From Mycetocola_A sp015752285 (GTDB lineage: Bacteria; Actinomycetota; Actinomycetes; Actinomycetales; Microbacteriaceae), in NCBI RefSeq assembly GCF_015752285.1, contig NZ_JADOUY010000002.1:567303-631302 (forward strand): a stretch of DNA of 64,000 bases, written 5' to 3'. Below are positions 1-10,745 of the stretch, piece by piece. The notes under the pieces are model-generated. The model was not told the origin of the DNA. It saw only the letters and a list, made by a program, of their open reading frames with translations, and ran no database searches. A program made the translations under genes and the position numbers. Within the stretch, counting starts at the first letter, position 1. Every line of letters starts with the position of its first letter.

Positions 1-2
1 GG

Positions 3-956
3 CTCGTTGCGATCGCCATCATCATCGTCGGCGCTTTCATCGCGGCCTGGCTGATGCATTTCGTCATCCGCCGCGTCGTCAACCAGATCGTGTCTGGTGT
101 GAAGAAGAACCAGGGTGCCGAAGACACCCAGGCTCTCAACGTCTCGCCGCTCGCCGCTGTGCGCCTGGTGCAGCGGACACGCACTCTCGGCACGGTGCTC
201 GGAAACATCGTCAACGTCACCGTGGTGATCATCACCATCGTGCTCGTCGTGAACCAGATCGACCAGAACATCATCGGGTCGCTTGCGCTGCTCACCGCCG
301 CGCTCGGTGCCGGTCTGGGTTTCGGTGCTCAGAACATCGTCAAGGACGTGCTCAACGGCCTGTTCATGGTGATGGAGGATCAGCTCGGTGTCGGTGACGT
401 CGTCGACCTCGGCCCCGCGACCGGTGTCGTCGAACGGGTCGGCATCCGCATCACCCAGGTCCGCGACGTCAACGGCACACTGTGGTTCGTGCGCAACGGT
501 GAGATCCTGCGCGTCGGCAACATGTCACAGGGCTGGGCGCGGGTCATCATCGACCTCGCCGTGCCATACGACACCGACGTCGAGGCCGTTCAGGACCGGA
601 TGCTCGACGCCGCTTCCGCACTCGCCCAGGACCCGAAGTGGCGCAGCCGCATCCTCGAACGTCCCGAACTGTGGGGCATCGAGTCGATCTCGGAGGACGC
701 CCTCGTCATCCGGCTCGTCATCAAGACCCGCCCGCCGGCGAAGGATGACGTCGCCCGCGAACTCCGCACCCGGCTGAAGGCGGCGACCGACGAACTCGGA
801 GTCCAGCTGCCATCGCTCAAAAGCGTCGTGCTCGAAGGCTTCGACGGTGCGGCATCCGTCACCGGTGCACGCCCTCCGCGCACCAAGCCAGTCAAGGTCG
901 TCAACGAGGCGCCGCCCGCGCCACGCAAGGCGAAGAAAGCACCGCAACAATCATGA
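3..956 (+). CDS. MscS family mechanosensitive ion channel, 5' end cut by window
   Basis: Small-conductance mechanosensitive channel of the inner membrane that releases solutes on hypo-osmotic shock. The reading frame is open from base 3, so the start lies outside the window; 317 residues are visible. It shows hydrophobic helices (IAIIIVGAFIAAW, then VVIITIVLVV and LALLTAALGAGLGFGAQNIV, the glycine/alanine-rich pore helix) followed by the beta domain (GDVVDLGPATGVVERVGIR) typical of MscS. A basic Ala/Lys/Pro-rich tail ends the protein. The stop overlaps the ATG of the globin gene (ATGA), so the two are probably translated together. The first ATG at 54 is inside a membrane helix and is not the real start. 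Confidence 0.9.
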   Translation, partial: LVAIAIIIVGAFIAAWLMHFVIRRVVNQIVSGVKKNQGAEDTQALNVSPLAAVRLVQRTRTLGTVLGNIVNVTVVIITIVLVVNQIDQNIIGSLALLTAALGAGLGFGAQNIVKDVLNGLFMVMEDQLGVGDVVDLGPATGVVERVGIRITQVRDVNGTLWFVRNGEILRVGNMSQGWARVIIDLAVPYDTDVEAVQDRMLDAASALAQDPKWRSRILERPELWGIESISEDALVIRLVIKTRPPAKDDVARELRTRLKAATDELGVQLPSLKSVVLEGFDGAASVTGARPPRTKPVKVVNEAPPAPRKAKKAPQQS

Positions 957-1345
957 GCGACCTTCTCTCGAGCACCTTCTACGCCGAGGTCGGCGGACGC
1001 CAGACGTTCGAGAAACTCTGCCGCGAGTTCTACAAGGGTGTCGCGGACGATCCGGTCCTCAAACCGATGTACCCGGAAGAGGACCTCGGCCCGGCCGCCG
1101 AGCGGCTCACAATGTTCCTCGAACAGTACTGGGGCGGTCCGACGACCTACAGCGACCAGCGCGGCCACCCTCGACTCCGCATGAGGCACATGCCGTTCAA
1201 GGTCAACCCGGATGCTCGTGATCGCTGGCTCCTGCACATGCGCGCCGCCGTCGACACCCTCGAGCTTTCGCCGCTCCACGAGGCAACCCTGTGGGATTAT
1301 CTCGAGCGGGCGGCGCAGGCGATGGTCAACACGTTCGACGAGTAG
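953..1345 (+). CDS. glbO: Truncated haemoglobin, group II (GlbO type)
   Basis: A 130-residue haem protein of the 2-on-2 globin fold, cytosolic, thought to bind O2 or NO or to deliver oxygen to membrane oxidases. Group II hallmarks are visible: FYxxV near the N-terminus, WGGPxxYSxxRGHPRLRMRHMPF around residues 60-85 with the proximal His, and the conserved Trp (DRWLLHM). Length matches the family. It overlaps the upstream MscS stop by four bases, an operon-like arrangement. No unusual feature is seen. Confidence 0.93.
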   Translation: MSDLLSSTFYAEVGGRQTFEKLCREFYKGVADDPVLKPMYPEEDLGPAAERLTMFLEQYWGGPTTYSDQRGHPRLRMRHMPFKVNPDARDRWLLHMRAAVDTLELSPLHEATLWDYLERAAQAMVNTFDE

Positions 1346-1369
1346 CTGCAGGCAGCCACGCGCTTCTCC

Positions 1370-1375
1370 TAGCAT
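1370..1375 (+). promoter_or_regulatory. -10 box TAGCAT for the flavin dehydrogenase gene
   Basis: TAGCAT lies 47 bases before the chosen start at 1423. It would start the transcript near 1382, leaving a short leader that contains the AAGGAG ribosome site. No clear -35 box is visible. Confidence 0.45.
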
Positions 1376-1422
1376 GAGTGCACCGGCCGGCGATGGAGCC
1401 CCTGGTTGAAGGAGCTCACTCA

Positions 1423-3096
1423 ATGCCTGCACTCTCGCCAACACCTACCTCCGCCGACGTGATCGTCGTCGGAGCCGGCCTCGCCGGACTCGTCGCCGCT
1501 GCGGAACTCTCCGATGCCGGCAAACGGGTGATCATCGTCGATCAGGAGCCGCAGGCGACACTCGGCGGCCAGGCGCACTGGTCGTTCGGTGGACTGTTCC
1601 TCGTCGACACCCCAGAGCAACGACGGATGGGAATCCGGGATTCGCACGCCCTCGCCTGGCAGGACTGGGAGGGCTCAGCGGGGTTCGACCGCCCTGAAGA
1701 CGAGTGGGGCCGCCGCTGGGCGGAGGCATACGTCGACTTCGCGGCCGGAGACAAACGCTCCTGGCTGGGCGAACAGGGCATCGGATTCTTCCCCGTCGTC
1801 GGCTGGGCCGAGCGAGGAGCGGGAACCGCGTTCGGTCACGGCAACTCGGTTCCCCGATTCCACATCGTCTGGGGAACCGGCCCGGCCATCGTCGAACCGT
1901 TCCTGCGGCGGGTACAGGCCGGCATGGGCAGCGGTCGGGTGCATCTTCTGTCCCGCCACCGTGTCGACGACCTGATCCTCACAAACGGTGCGGTGACCGG
2001 TGTCGGCGGCAGGATCCTCGAACCGTCGAACGTCCGGCGCGGCGAGGCGAGCTCGCGAAAGGTCGTCGGAGACTTCGAGCTCTCGGCCGACGCCGTCGTC
2101 ATCACCACCGGCGGGATCGGCGGCAACCATGACCTCGTGCGGGCAAGCTGGCCGGAACGACTCGGTACCCCTCCTGCGTCGATGCTCTCCGGCGTCCCGG
2201 CGCACGTCGACGGCCGGGGACTCGGGATCGCCCAGCGCGCAGGTGCCCGGCTCGTCAACGGCGACAGGATGTGGCACTACACCGAAGGCATCACGAACTG
2301 GGATCCGGTCTGGGCTGCGCACGGCATCCGGATCCTCCCCGGTCCGTCATCGTTGTGGCTGGATGCCACTGGGATTCGGCTTCCCGCTCCCCTGTTCCCC
2401 GGGTTCGACACCTTGGGGACCCTCGAACACATCGTGGCCACCGGTCACGACCACAGCTGGTTCGTGCTGACCCAGAAGATCATCGAGAAGGAGTTCGCGC
2501 TGTCCGGCAGCGAACAGAACCCGGATCTGACCGGCAAGGATGTGAAACTCCTGCTCAAGCGCGTCGCGCCGGGCGCACCGGGGCCGGTCGAGGCGTTCAA
2601 GAACAAGGGTGAGGACTTCGTCGTCGCCGACACCCTCACCGAACTGCTCGCCGGCATGCAACGGCTCTCCGCGGGCGCTCCGCTCGACCTGAAACGGGTG
2701 GAGAACGAGATCCGCTGGCGCGACGCCCAGCTCGACAACGACTTCTCGAAGGACGCCCAGATCACCGCGGTGCGCGGCGCCCGCTCGTATCGCGGCGACA
2801 AGCTGATCAGGGTCGCCAGCCCACACAAGCTGCTCGACCCGAAGGCCGGCCCGCTCATCGCCGTGAAATTGCACATCCTCACCCGTAAAAGCCTCGGCGG
2901 GATCCAAACCGACCTGTCAGGGCGCGCACTGGCCGAGAACGGCAGTCCGGTTGCCGGCCTGTACGCGGCCGGCGAGGCGAGCGGGTTCGGCGGCGGCGGC
3001 GTGCACGGCTACCGGGCACTCGAGGGCACGTTCCTCGGCGGATGTCTCTTCACCGGTCGCACGGTCGGGCGAGCGATCGCCGCGCAGCTCAGCTGA
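1423..3096 (+). CDS. FAD-binding dehydrogenase (COG3573-type, fumarate reductase/ketosteroid dehydrogenase fold)
   Basis: 557-residue flavoprotein. The N-terminal Rossmann motif VVGAGLAGLVAAAEL binds FAD, followed by the glycine-rich LGGQAHWSFGGLF segment. The C-terminal FAD motif is GLYAAGEASGFGGGGVHGYRALEGTFLGGCLFTGR. This architecture belongs to the fumarate reductase/3-ketosteroid delta1-dehydrogenase superfamily; the substrate cannot be deduced. The start at 1423 is chosen over the in-frame ATG at 1378 because AAGGAG sits 8 bases upstream and the Rossmann fold begins directly after it. Confidence 0.85.
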   Translation: MPALSPTPTSADVIVVGAGLAGLVAAAELSDAGKRVIIVDQEPQATLGGQAHWSFGGLFLVDTPEQRRMGIRDSHALAWQDWEGSAGFDRPEDEWGRRWAEAYVDFAAGDKRSWLGEQGIGFFPVVGWAERGAGTAFGHGNSVPRFHIVWGTGPAIVEPFLRRVQAGMGSGRVHLLSRHRVDDLILTNGAVTGVGGRILEPSNVRRGEASSRKVVGDFELSADAVVITTGGIGGNHDLVRASWPERLGTPPASMLSGVPAHVDGRGLGIAQRAGARLVNGDRMWHYTEGITNWDPVWAAHGIRILPGPSSLWLDATGIRLPAPLFPGFDTLGTLEHIVATGHDHSWFVLTQKIIEKEFALSGSEQNPDLTGKDVKLLLKRVAPGAPGPVEAFKNKGEDFVVADTLTELLAGMQRLSAGAPLDLKRVENEIRWRDAQLDNDFSKDAQITAVRGARSYRGDKLIRVASPHKLLDPKAGPLIAVKLHILTRKSLGGIQTDLSGRALAENGSPVAGLYAAGEASGFGGGGVHGYRALEGTFLGGCLFTGRTVGRAIAAQLS

Positions 3097-3116
3097 CCGT
3101 TCGCCATACTGGAGGC

Positions 3117-4004
3117 ATGGCCACGACACCGCCCGCCGAGGTCGACATCACCGCTGAACTCGTCCGCCGGCTGCTGGAAGATCAGCACCCCGACCTGGCG
3201 TCCCAGCCGCTTCGTCCTGAGGCCTCCGGCTGGGACAACAGCGTCTACCGCCTCGGTTCCGCCCTCTCGGTGCGTCTTCCTCGCCGCTCACTCGCGGCGG
3301 GTCTCCTGCTCAGTGAACAGCGGTGGCTGCCCACCATCGCCGCCCTTGTTCCTGTGGCCGTCCCTGCGCCGGTGCGGACCGGCATCCCGACTTCGTACTA
3401 CCCGTGGTCCTGGAGCATCACCCCGTGGTTCCCCGGTGCGACCGTTGCCTCGGTGCCGCGCGAGGAGCGGTCGGCTTTCGCCGAGACCCTCGGCCAGGTC
3501 ATCGTCGCCCTCGGCCAGCACGCCCCTCATGACGCCCCCGTCAACCCGTATCGCGGAGTGCCCCTGGCAGCCAGGGATGCCTCCGTGCGCGAACGGCTCA
3601 GCTCCGGCCTGATCCCGCACGCGGATGCCGCTGAGCGGCTCTGGAACGACGCCATCGCGCAGCCGACATGGTCCGGTGCGCCGCTCTGGGTACACGGTGA
3701 CCTTCACCCGGCGAACCTGATCGCCGCAGACGGGGCATTGTGCTCCGTGATCGATTTCGGCGACCTCACCAGCGGCGACCCGGCGACGGACCTCGCCGCA
3801 GCATGGCTGGTCTTCGACCCCGCCGGTCGCGCGCGATTCCGCCTCGCGGTCGACGCAGGCCGACCGACCGACCTGACGACCTGGCGGCGTGCGGCCGGCT
3901 GGGCACTCGTGCTGTCCACGGCATTGCTCGTCGCCTCGGACGACGCACCCGTTCTCAGGCAGATCGGAGCCGAAACGCTGCAGGAGCTGTTGCGGGACTC
4001 GTGA
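3117..4004 (+). CDS. Aminoglycoside phosphotransferase-fold (APH) small-molecule kinase
   Basis: 295-residue kinase of the APH/choline kinase superfamily. The Brenner motif WVHGDLHPANLIA near residue 195 supplies the catalytic Asp, and VIDFGDLTSGDPATDLA is the metal-binding DFG-like segment. The N-terminal lobe has the expected LPR-rich beta sheet. A real aminoglycoside substrate is not implied; homologues often act on sugars or amino compounds. The start is the ATG at 3117, six bases after a CATACT -10-like box, suggesting a leaderless or nearly leaderless mRNA. It ends tail-to-tail with the next gene, 2 bp apart. Confidence 0.8.
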   Translation: MATTPPAEVDITAELVRRLLEDQHPDLASQPLRPEASGWDNSVYRLGSALSVRLPRRSLAAGLLLSEQRWLPTIAALVPVAVPAPVRTGIPTSYYPWSWSITPWFPGATVASVPREERSAFAETLGQVIVALGQHAPHDAPVNPYRGVPLAARDASVRERLSSGLIPHADAAERLWNDAIAQPTWSGAPLWVHGDLHPANLIAADGALCSVIDFGDLTSGDPATDLAAAWLVFDPAGRARFRLAVDAGRPTDLTTWRRAAGWALVLSTALLVASDDAPVLRQIGAETLQELLRDS

Positions 4005-4006
4005 CG

Positions 4007-4660
4007 TCAGATGCCCCGTCCGACGCGAGCGAGCACGTGACCGCGGCGCGGGCTCGCCCTGATCCACCCACCGGACGCGTACAACGGAATCTCCTCTTCG
4101 CCGACAAGGAACCCGAGGCTGGCCGCGGCGAACGCGATACCAGACGGGGCTGCGATGTCGGCGAGAGGTCGCGCCCAGACCTCTGATCTGACCTTCTGCA
4201 CGATCAGGTCTCCGGCGTTCTCGGGAACAGCACGGGCGACCTCGCCTGCTCCGTCGCGGGCGACGAGTTCGAGGGCGACGGAACTCACGGTACCGATCGC
4301 CTCCCACTCCCCGCGCGGCGGTGCGATACCCGACCAGCTGGTCCGCACGTCGTTGGGAGGGAGGGGTAACGACGGGCTCACCACATCGTCGCCGAGCAGC
4401 GCCAGCCTGTCTGACAGCGCTGCTGGGGCCACCACGCGGTCGAAGACGGCCCCGGATGCTTCGGCGAAGGTCCGCAATCCCAAAATGGTCGGGCTCGTGT
4501 CGAGCAGCCCGCGCGGATGCAGGACAGCCGCGTACACGGCGAGCACCCCGCCTCCGGCGATCACCCGCACGGCGGTGTCATCGAGAAGTCGGGCGCGCGC
4601 GAGGTAGACCCGGAGGTCGGCCGCGGCGTGGGCATCCTGCAGCGTGATCACGTCATTCAT
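4007..4660 (-). CDS. Conserved hypothetical protein
   Basis: 217 residues, soluble, with no signal peptide, membrane segment or motif I recognise. The sequence is rich in Ala/Val/Leu and reads like a mixed alpha/beta domain; codon use matches its neighbours, so the gene is probably real. A TAGTTT box nine bases before the ATG would give a transcript with a leader of only two or three bases. It lies between a kinase and TesB with no obvious functional link. Confidence 0.6.
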   Translation of the reverse strand: MNDVITLQDAHAAADLRVYLARARLLDDTAVRVIAGGGVLAVYAAVLHPRGLLDTSPTILGLRTFAEASGAVFDRVVAPAALSDRLALLGDDVVSPSLPLPPNDVRTSWSGIAPPRGEWEAIGTVSSVALELVARDGAGEVARAVPENAGDLIVQKVRSEVWARPLADIAAPSGIAFAAASLGFLVGEEEIPLYASGGWIRASPRRGHVLARVGRGI

Positions 4661-4729
4661 CTGCTGTCTAAACTACCTAACGGGCCGGTGCGATCCCGAC
4701 CGTGCCCTGCCCTCCACGATCGGAGAACG

Positions 4730-5620
4730 ATGACAGACCCCCTCGCGTCCCTGTTGCACGCACTCGACCTGTCGGACAGCGGCGCACGGACCAGCGAGGA
4801 CATCTTCACCGGACCGTCGCAGTGGATGCCCGGCGGTCGTGTGTACGGTGGCCAGGTTCTCGCGCAGTCGGTCATGGCGGCATCCCGCACCACCGAAGAA
4901 CACCGGGTCGTCCATTCGATGCACGGCTACTTCCTGCGCCCGGGTGATGTGAACCAGCCGATCACTTTCAGCGTCGATCGTATCCACGACGGGCGGTCGT
5001 TCTCGACCAGGCGCACCCAGGCTTACCAGAACGGTCTCCCGATCCTGTCGATGATCGCCTCGTTCCAGGACGTCGACGAGGGTCTCGACCACCAGACCCC
5101 GATGCCTGAGGGTTATCCGGAACCGGAGGACCTCCCGACCACCGCCGAGTTCCTGGCTCACGTCGACCACCCCGTTGCGCGCTCCTGGGCCGGCGACCGG
5201 CCATTCGACATCCGCCACGTGCCCTCCCCGATCTACCTGTCGGTCGATGGCGAGCACACGGCCACGAACGCCGTGTGGGTGAAGGCGATCGGCGAGCTCC
5301 CTGACGACGAAAACCTGCACCGCGCCGCACTCGCGTATGCGAGCGACTACCCGCTGCTCGAGTCGATCCTGCGGCGGCACGGCCTGCCATGGATGACTCG
5401 GGACCTCAAGGTCGCGAGCCTCGATCACGCGATGTGGTGGCACCGCTCGGTTCGGGTCGACCAATGGCTTCTCTATGTGCAGGAGTCGCCGAGCGCGTCT
5501 GGCGGGCGCGGACTGGCACAGGGTCGCTTCTATTCGCGGGAGGGGCAGCTCGTGGCCAGCGTCGCCCAGGAGGGCATGGTCCGGGTTCCGCCCGCCCTCT
5601 CAGAGGGTGAATCGGACTAA
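4730..5620 (+). CDS. tesB: Acyl-CoA thioesterase II
   Basis: 296-residue double hot-dog thioesterase that hydrolyses medium- and long-chain acyl-CoA. TesB hallmarks are the early RVYGGQVLAQ segment, MHGYFLRPGD, the catalytic Asp region near YASDYPLLES, and LDHAMWWHR followed by DQWLLYVQESPSASGGRGL. The start at 4730 (MTDPLASLL) fits the family; the in-frame extension upstream overlaps the divergent gene and lacks similarity. GGAG lies four bases before the ATG. Its stop overlaps the convergent thioesterase gene by four bases. Confidence 0.92.
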   Translation: MTDPLASLLHALDLSDSGARTSEDIFTGPSQWMPGGRVYGGQVLAQSVMAASRTTEEHRVVHSMHGYFLRPGDVNQPITFSVDRIHDGRSFSTRRTQAYQNGLPILSMIASFQDVDEGLDHQTPMPEGYPEPEDLPTTAEFLAHVDHPVARSWAGDRPFDIRHVPSPIYLSVDGEHTATNAVWVKAIGELPDDENLHRAALAYASDYPLLESILRRHGLPWMTRDLKVASLDHAMWWHRSVRVDQWLLYVQESPSASGGRGLAQGRFYSREGQLVASVAQEGMVRVPPALSEGESD

Positions 5621-6089
5621 CGCCGTTTGGCGAATGCCACCGGATCTTCGAGGTAGCGTGTCCAGGCGGTGCGCTCCTCATCGGTGATGCGGCGAGGCCG
5701 TGACGTCTCGGCGTCCACGAGCACGATCGTGCTTGTGGCACGCGCGTACAGCGGCTGGTCGCCTCCTGCCGGGCCGTAGACCTCGTAGTCGACCTCGAGG
5801 CTCGCCCCGCCGAGGTTGCCGATCCATACCTGAACGTCGAGCGGCTGGCGCTGGTACGGGATCGGCGCGAGGTACTCGACCTCGTGCCTGGCGATGAGCG
5901 TGATCGTATTCGACCCGGCTTCCGCCTCGATCAGGGCCATGCCCGAGTCCACGTCTCCGCCTTCACTGCCATCACGCCAGAACACACGGACGCGCGCCTC
6001 TTCCAGCAGTCGCATCAGCTCCACGTTGTTCACGTGGTTGTATGCGTCGAGGTCGCCCCAGCGGAGGTGGATCGGGACGTGGACCCTCA

Positions 6090-6090
<1 letters not shown>
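5617..6090 (-). CDS. Single hot-dog acyl-CoA thioesterase (4HBT family)
   Basis: 157-residue 4-hydroxybenzoyl-CoA thioesterase-like protein. The signature LRWGDLDAYNHVNN at residues 9-22 carries the catalytic Asp. The start (MRVHVPIHL) shares one base with the TGA of ettA (TGATG), so it is probably translationally coupled to ettA. Two unrelated thioesterases, this one and TesB, end against each other here. Confidence 0.87.
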
Positions 6091-7772
<1,682 letters not shown>

Positions 7773-7776
7773 ATTG

Positions 7777-8253
7777 CTACCAGTCTATCGGCCGCGTGCT
7801 TCCGATGAGACATGTCCCTGTTCCGAGCAGCGGGCCGACCGTCGAGTGGTAGCCGTTGACCGCCGCGCCATTCTGGCCGATCAGGCAGGAGTCGCCCCAG
7901 CGCACCGAGAACTGGATGGAGTCGGCAGCGTTGCCGATCGTCGTGGCATCCGCCGTCACCTCCATCGTCGTCTTGTCGAATCCGGCGGCGACGAGCCCAT
8001 CGATGAATGCGCGGCCGTCTGCAGAGGCATTAGCCGCCAGCGTCGCCGTGTTGACGGTGTCGAAGAACAGGATCGCCTCGTCGGCCGGGGCATCCGGGTC
8101 GAAGCTCGGTGCCGCTGGCGGGGTCGCTGTCGGCGTGCTCGACGTGGGTGGTGCGCTCGGCTCCGCTGGAGTTGGCGAGCAGCCGGCGAGAAGAACGACG
8201 AGCGCGATACCTGTCATCGCGCCGCAGGCACTCATGGTGAACCGTGTCCGCAT
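7777..8253 (-). CDS. Small secreted lipoprotein, DUF6993-like
   Basis: 158-residue predicted lipoprotein. A signal peptide ends in the lipobox LLAGC (VVLLAGCSPTP), followed by a Pro/Thr/Ser-rich linker and a compact domain with paired cysteines (GDSCLIGQNG and GTGTCLIGS). The start at 8253 (MRTRFTMSACG) is preferred because GGAGGA lies eight bases upstream; the longer frame from 8283 has no ribosome site. The domain resembles the DUF6993 family of Microbacteriaceae as I recall it, and the function is unknown. Confidence 0.65.
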   Translation of the reverse strand: MRTRFTMSACGAMTGIALVVLLAGCSPTPAEPSAPPTSSTPTATPPAAPSFDPDAPADEAILFFDTVNTATLAANASADGRAFIDGLVAAGFDKTTMEVTADATTIGNAADSIQFSVRWGDSCLIGQNGAAVNGYHSTVGPLLGTGTCLIGSTRPIDW

Positions 8254-8396
8254 CCCTGTGTTCCTCCGTCTGCTCCGAGCCACCGGTCGATGCGCCCCTC
8301 TTCGATAGTAGGCGGCTTCGACGGCGGGAGGCTTCGATCGTAGGCCACCCGGTCGACAGGGAGGTGACCGCGAATACGAATGAGTGAGGGCGGTCG

Positions 8397-8936
8397 TCAG
8401 AACGGGGTCTCGCCCGCGGCGATGGGTGCCGCGAACTGTGCGTCAGGTCTGCCCGGTTCGGTGACGGGCCAGCTCGACGACGAAACGCCGGCGTCTGGGG
8501 GCGCGGGGTCGGCAGCGACGGCGTCTGGCAACGACTCAGCGACCGTCTGCTGACCGGACTCGGAAGCGGTCGCCTCGCGCGACAGGACTCGCGAGTACTT
8601 CGCCGTGCCCCAGACGAGGTCGTGACCGATGCTGTCTGCTTCGACGTCGACCGCGAGTCCGTTCTTCTCACCGGACTCCCAGCGCCTGATCCTCAACCGA
8701 CCGGTGACGAGAACCCGGTCGCCTTTGTGAACGGATGCGGCGGTGTTCGTTGCGAGTGCACGGAACGACGTGACGGTGTACCAGTTCGTGTCTCCGGCGA
8801 CCCACTGCGAGGTGCGCCGATCGAAATACCGCTGGCTCGACGCCAGCCGAAAACTGGTGAATGGGACCTTGTCTTCGCGGTCCACGGTGTAAGGCACTGT
8901 GGCGACGAGCCCCGTCAGGGTGATTGTGTCGGTCAT
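8397..8936 (-). CDS. ssb: Single-stranded DNA-binding protein (second-type, SsbB-like)
   Basis: 179-residue OB-fold protein. Family features are visible: FTSFRLASSQRYFDR, WYTVTSFRALATN, the VHKGDRVLVTGRLRIRRWES strand, then a disordered tail. The tail tip ends in GETPF, keeping the Pro-Phe end of the usual partner-binding tip but few acidic residues. The gene stands alone rather than between rpsF and rpsR, so it is probably the auxiliary paralogue. GGAG lies six bases before the ATG. Confidence 0.85.
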   Translation of the reverse strand: MTDTITLTGLVATVPYTVDREDKVPFTSFRLASSQRYFDRRTSQWVAGDTNWYTVTSFRALATNTAASVHKGDRVLVTGRLRIRRWESGEKNGLAVDVEADSIGHDLVWGTAKYSRVLSREATASESGQQTVAESLPDAVAADPAPPDAGVSSSSWPVTEPGRPDAQFAAPIAAGETPF

Positions 8937-8986
8937 GGAATGCTCCGTTTCTCAAGAGTGAGTGCGGGTGAATGCGCCGCAGCCGC

Positions 8987-9084
8987 GTGATCGCCGGCGC
9001 CGACCCTCGTGCCGGACTGCCGGCATCCGGCGATCACTGGTACGAGTGTTCCTCTGGCGCCGTAGTTGGAGGCAGTGATCGCCG
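8987..9084. repeat. Inverted repeat plus third copy of GTGATCGCCG between ssb and the reductase gene
   Basis: GTGATCGCCGG at 8987-8997 is matched by its exact inverse CCGGCGATCAC at 9027-9037. A third, direct copy of the first ten bases lies at 9075-9084. The cluster sits in the 247-bp divergent gap and could be an operator or a hairpin in the leader of either gene. No other gene is seen in the gap. Confidence 0.4.
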
Positions 9085-9171
9085 AATCGGTGGAGAACTC
9101 CGCGGATCGAACGGGGTGTGGAGGCGGTCGGCGGGCTGCGTCTGGCCGACCGCGGTCACGAGCGAAGTCAC

Positions 9172-9177
9172 TAGCAT
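9172..9177 (+). promoter_or_regulatory. Leaderless -10 box TAGCAT
   Basis: TAGCAT ends six bases before the ATG at 9184, so the transcript should begin at the start codon. Confidence 0.6.
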
Positions 9178-9183
9178 TGCCTC

Positions 9184-10191
9184 ATGAGCTACGTTGCCTC
9201 CGAGAACCGATACGACACGATGCAGTACGCGAGAACCGGAAAGAGCGGGCTCCTCCTCCCCCGCGTCAGCCTGGGTTTCTGGCACAACTTCGGTGATGGC
9301 CGCAACTGGGAGACCCAGCGCGCGATCGTTCGCCGCGCCTTCGACCTCGGTATCACCCATTTCGACCTGGCCAACAACTACGGCCCGCCGCCCGGTTCTG
9401 CCGAACGGAACTTCGGTCGCATCCTCGCCGACGATCTCTCGGCACACCGAGACGAGATCGTGGTCTCCTCGAAGGCCGGATACGACATGGCTCCAGGACC
9501 CTACGGTGAGTGGGGCTCACGCAAGACCCTCCTCTCGTCGCTCGATCAAAGCCTCGGTCGGCTCGGCCTCGACTACGTCGACATCTTCTACTCCCACCGC
9601 CCCGACCCAGACACTCCGATCGAGGAGACGATGGGTGCGCTCGCCACGGCCGTCACCTCTGGCCGCGCGCTGTACGCCGGAATTTCCAACTACTCCCCCG
9701 AGCAGACCCGCCAGGCCGCCGCAGCTCTCGCTGAACATCGCATCCCTCTCCTCATCCACCAGCCCAGCTACTCGATGTTCAACCGTCACGTCGAGAATGG
9801 ACTGCTCGACGTGCTCGACGAGGTCGGTGCCGGATCGATCGTCTTCTCACCGCTCGCTCAGGGAATGCTGACCGACCGCTACCTCGACGGGACGGTGCCG
9901 AGCGATTCACGGGCGGCGACCAGCCACTTCCTCTCCGAGGACCGGCTGAGCGAGACCTACCTCGAGCGGGCTCGTGCGCTCAACCGCATCGCGCAGGACC
10001 GCGGGCAGACCCTCGCCCAGCTTGCGCTCACCTGGGTGCTCCGTCACCCGCAGGTCACCTCAGCGCTGATCGGTGCCAGCTCGGTGGCACAGCTCGAGCA
10101 GAACGTCGCTGCCCTCGAGGCGCCTCTTCTCTCGGACGATGAGCTTGCGGCGATCGAGCCGTTCGCGGTCGACGGCACAGGCCTGAAGTAG
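9184..10191 (+). CDS. Aldo/keto reductase, L-glyceraldehyde 3-phosphate reductase type (YghZ-like)
   Basis: 335-residue NADPH-dependent reductase with a TIM-barrel fold. The AKR catalytic tetrad is readable: ITHFDLANNYGPPPGSAE (Asp, Tyr), the Lys in VVSSKAGYDMAPGPYG, and the His in VDIFYSHRPDPDTP. The PYGEWGSRKTL segment is characteristic of YghZ/MgrA, which detoxifies methylglyoxal precursors. The C-terminal QLALTWVLRHPQVTSALIGASSVAQLEQN binds the NADPH phosphate. Expression appears leaderless. Confidence 0.88.
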   Translation: MSYVASENRYDTMQYARTGKSGLLLPRVSLGFWHNFGDGRNWETQRAIVRRAFDLGITHFDLANNYGPPPGSAERNFGRILADDLSAHRDEIVVSSKAGYDMAPGPYGEWGSRKTLLSSLDQSLGRLGLDYVDIFYSHRPDPDTPIEETMGALATAVTSGRALYAGISNYSPEQTRQAAAALAEHRIPLLIHQPSYSMFNRHVENGLLDVLDEVGAGSIVFSPLAQGMLTDRYLDGTVPSDSRAATSHFLSEDRLSETYLERARALNRIAQDRGQTLAQLALTWVLRHPQVTSALIGASSVAQLEQNVAALEAPLLSDDELAAIEPFAVDGTGLK

Positions 10192-10304
10192 AGCCTCGTC
10201 CCGTGCGCTGCACGGAGGTGCTGATGCGGTGATCGGATGTCAGTGGTCGCGCCTAGCGTGAAGTCATCAGATAGTCCGGGGCCGGCCGCAGGCGAGGAGG
10301 AACA

Positions 10305-10616
10305 ATGATCACACCGATGTCCACACCGATCAGCCCATCGAGAAGCTCGATAGCGAGTTCGGCCACCCTGGGCCCGGCGCCGAAGGCGTCAAGTCGCATC
10401 CGTCGCACCACCGGACTCCGGCTCGTGCCGGTGACCAGCGACCTCTGGCGCGCGACCATCGACGACGGGCGCATCCTCGGCCACATCGAGCGCCGCGACG
10501 ATCCGGCTGGAACAACATTCATCGCCAAGAGATTGGTCCCTGCCCAGGCGCGGTTTCACACCCTCGGCGAATTCTGGACGATCGACGACGCCATGGATTG
10601 CCTGCACTCGCTGTGA
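10305..10616 (+). CDS. Small conserved hypothetical protein
   Basis: 103 residues. A Ser/Thr/Pro-rich N-terminus is followed by a small basic domain (VTSDLWRATIDDGRILGHIERR, then FWTIDDAMDCLHSL) that could form a beta-hairpin-helix fold. GAGGAGG five bases before the ATG supports translation. The domain resembles small uncharacterised actinobacterial proteins. No function can be assigned. Confidence 0.6.
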   Translation: MITPMSTPISPSRSSIASSATLGPAPKASSRIRRTTGLRLVPVTSDLWRATIDDGRILGHIERRDDPAGTTFIAKRLVPAQARFHTLGEFWTIDDAMDCLHSL

Positions 10617-10732
10617 GCCCGCTTCAACCTGAGCCCGTTTCGACCTGAGCGGGCCTCGCCCCTCGCACGGTGCGCTCTCGGCCGAATTGCGCGACACGGC
10701 CTGCATTCCGCCGGTTTCGCGCGGTTGCCGGG

Positions 10733-10738
10733 TAATCT
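10733..10738 (+). promoter_or_regulatory. Leaderless -10 box TAATCT
   Basis: Ends seven bases before the ATG at 10746; the transcript would start at or next to the start codon. Confidence 0.55.
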
Positions 10739-10745
10739 TCGGCAC

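Noticed and set aside
3117..4004. Aminoglycoside resistance gene
   Set aside because: The APH fold is generic. No adjacent mobility or resistance genes and normal codon use argue for a housekeeping small-molecule kinase.
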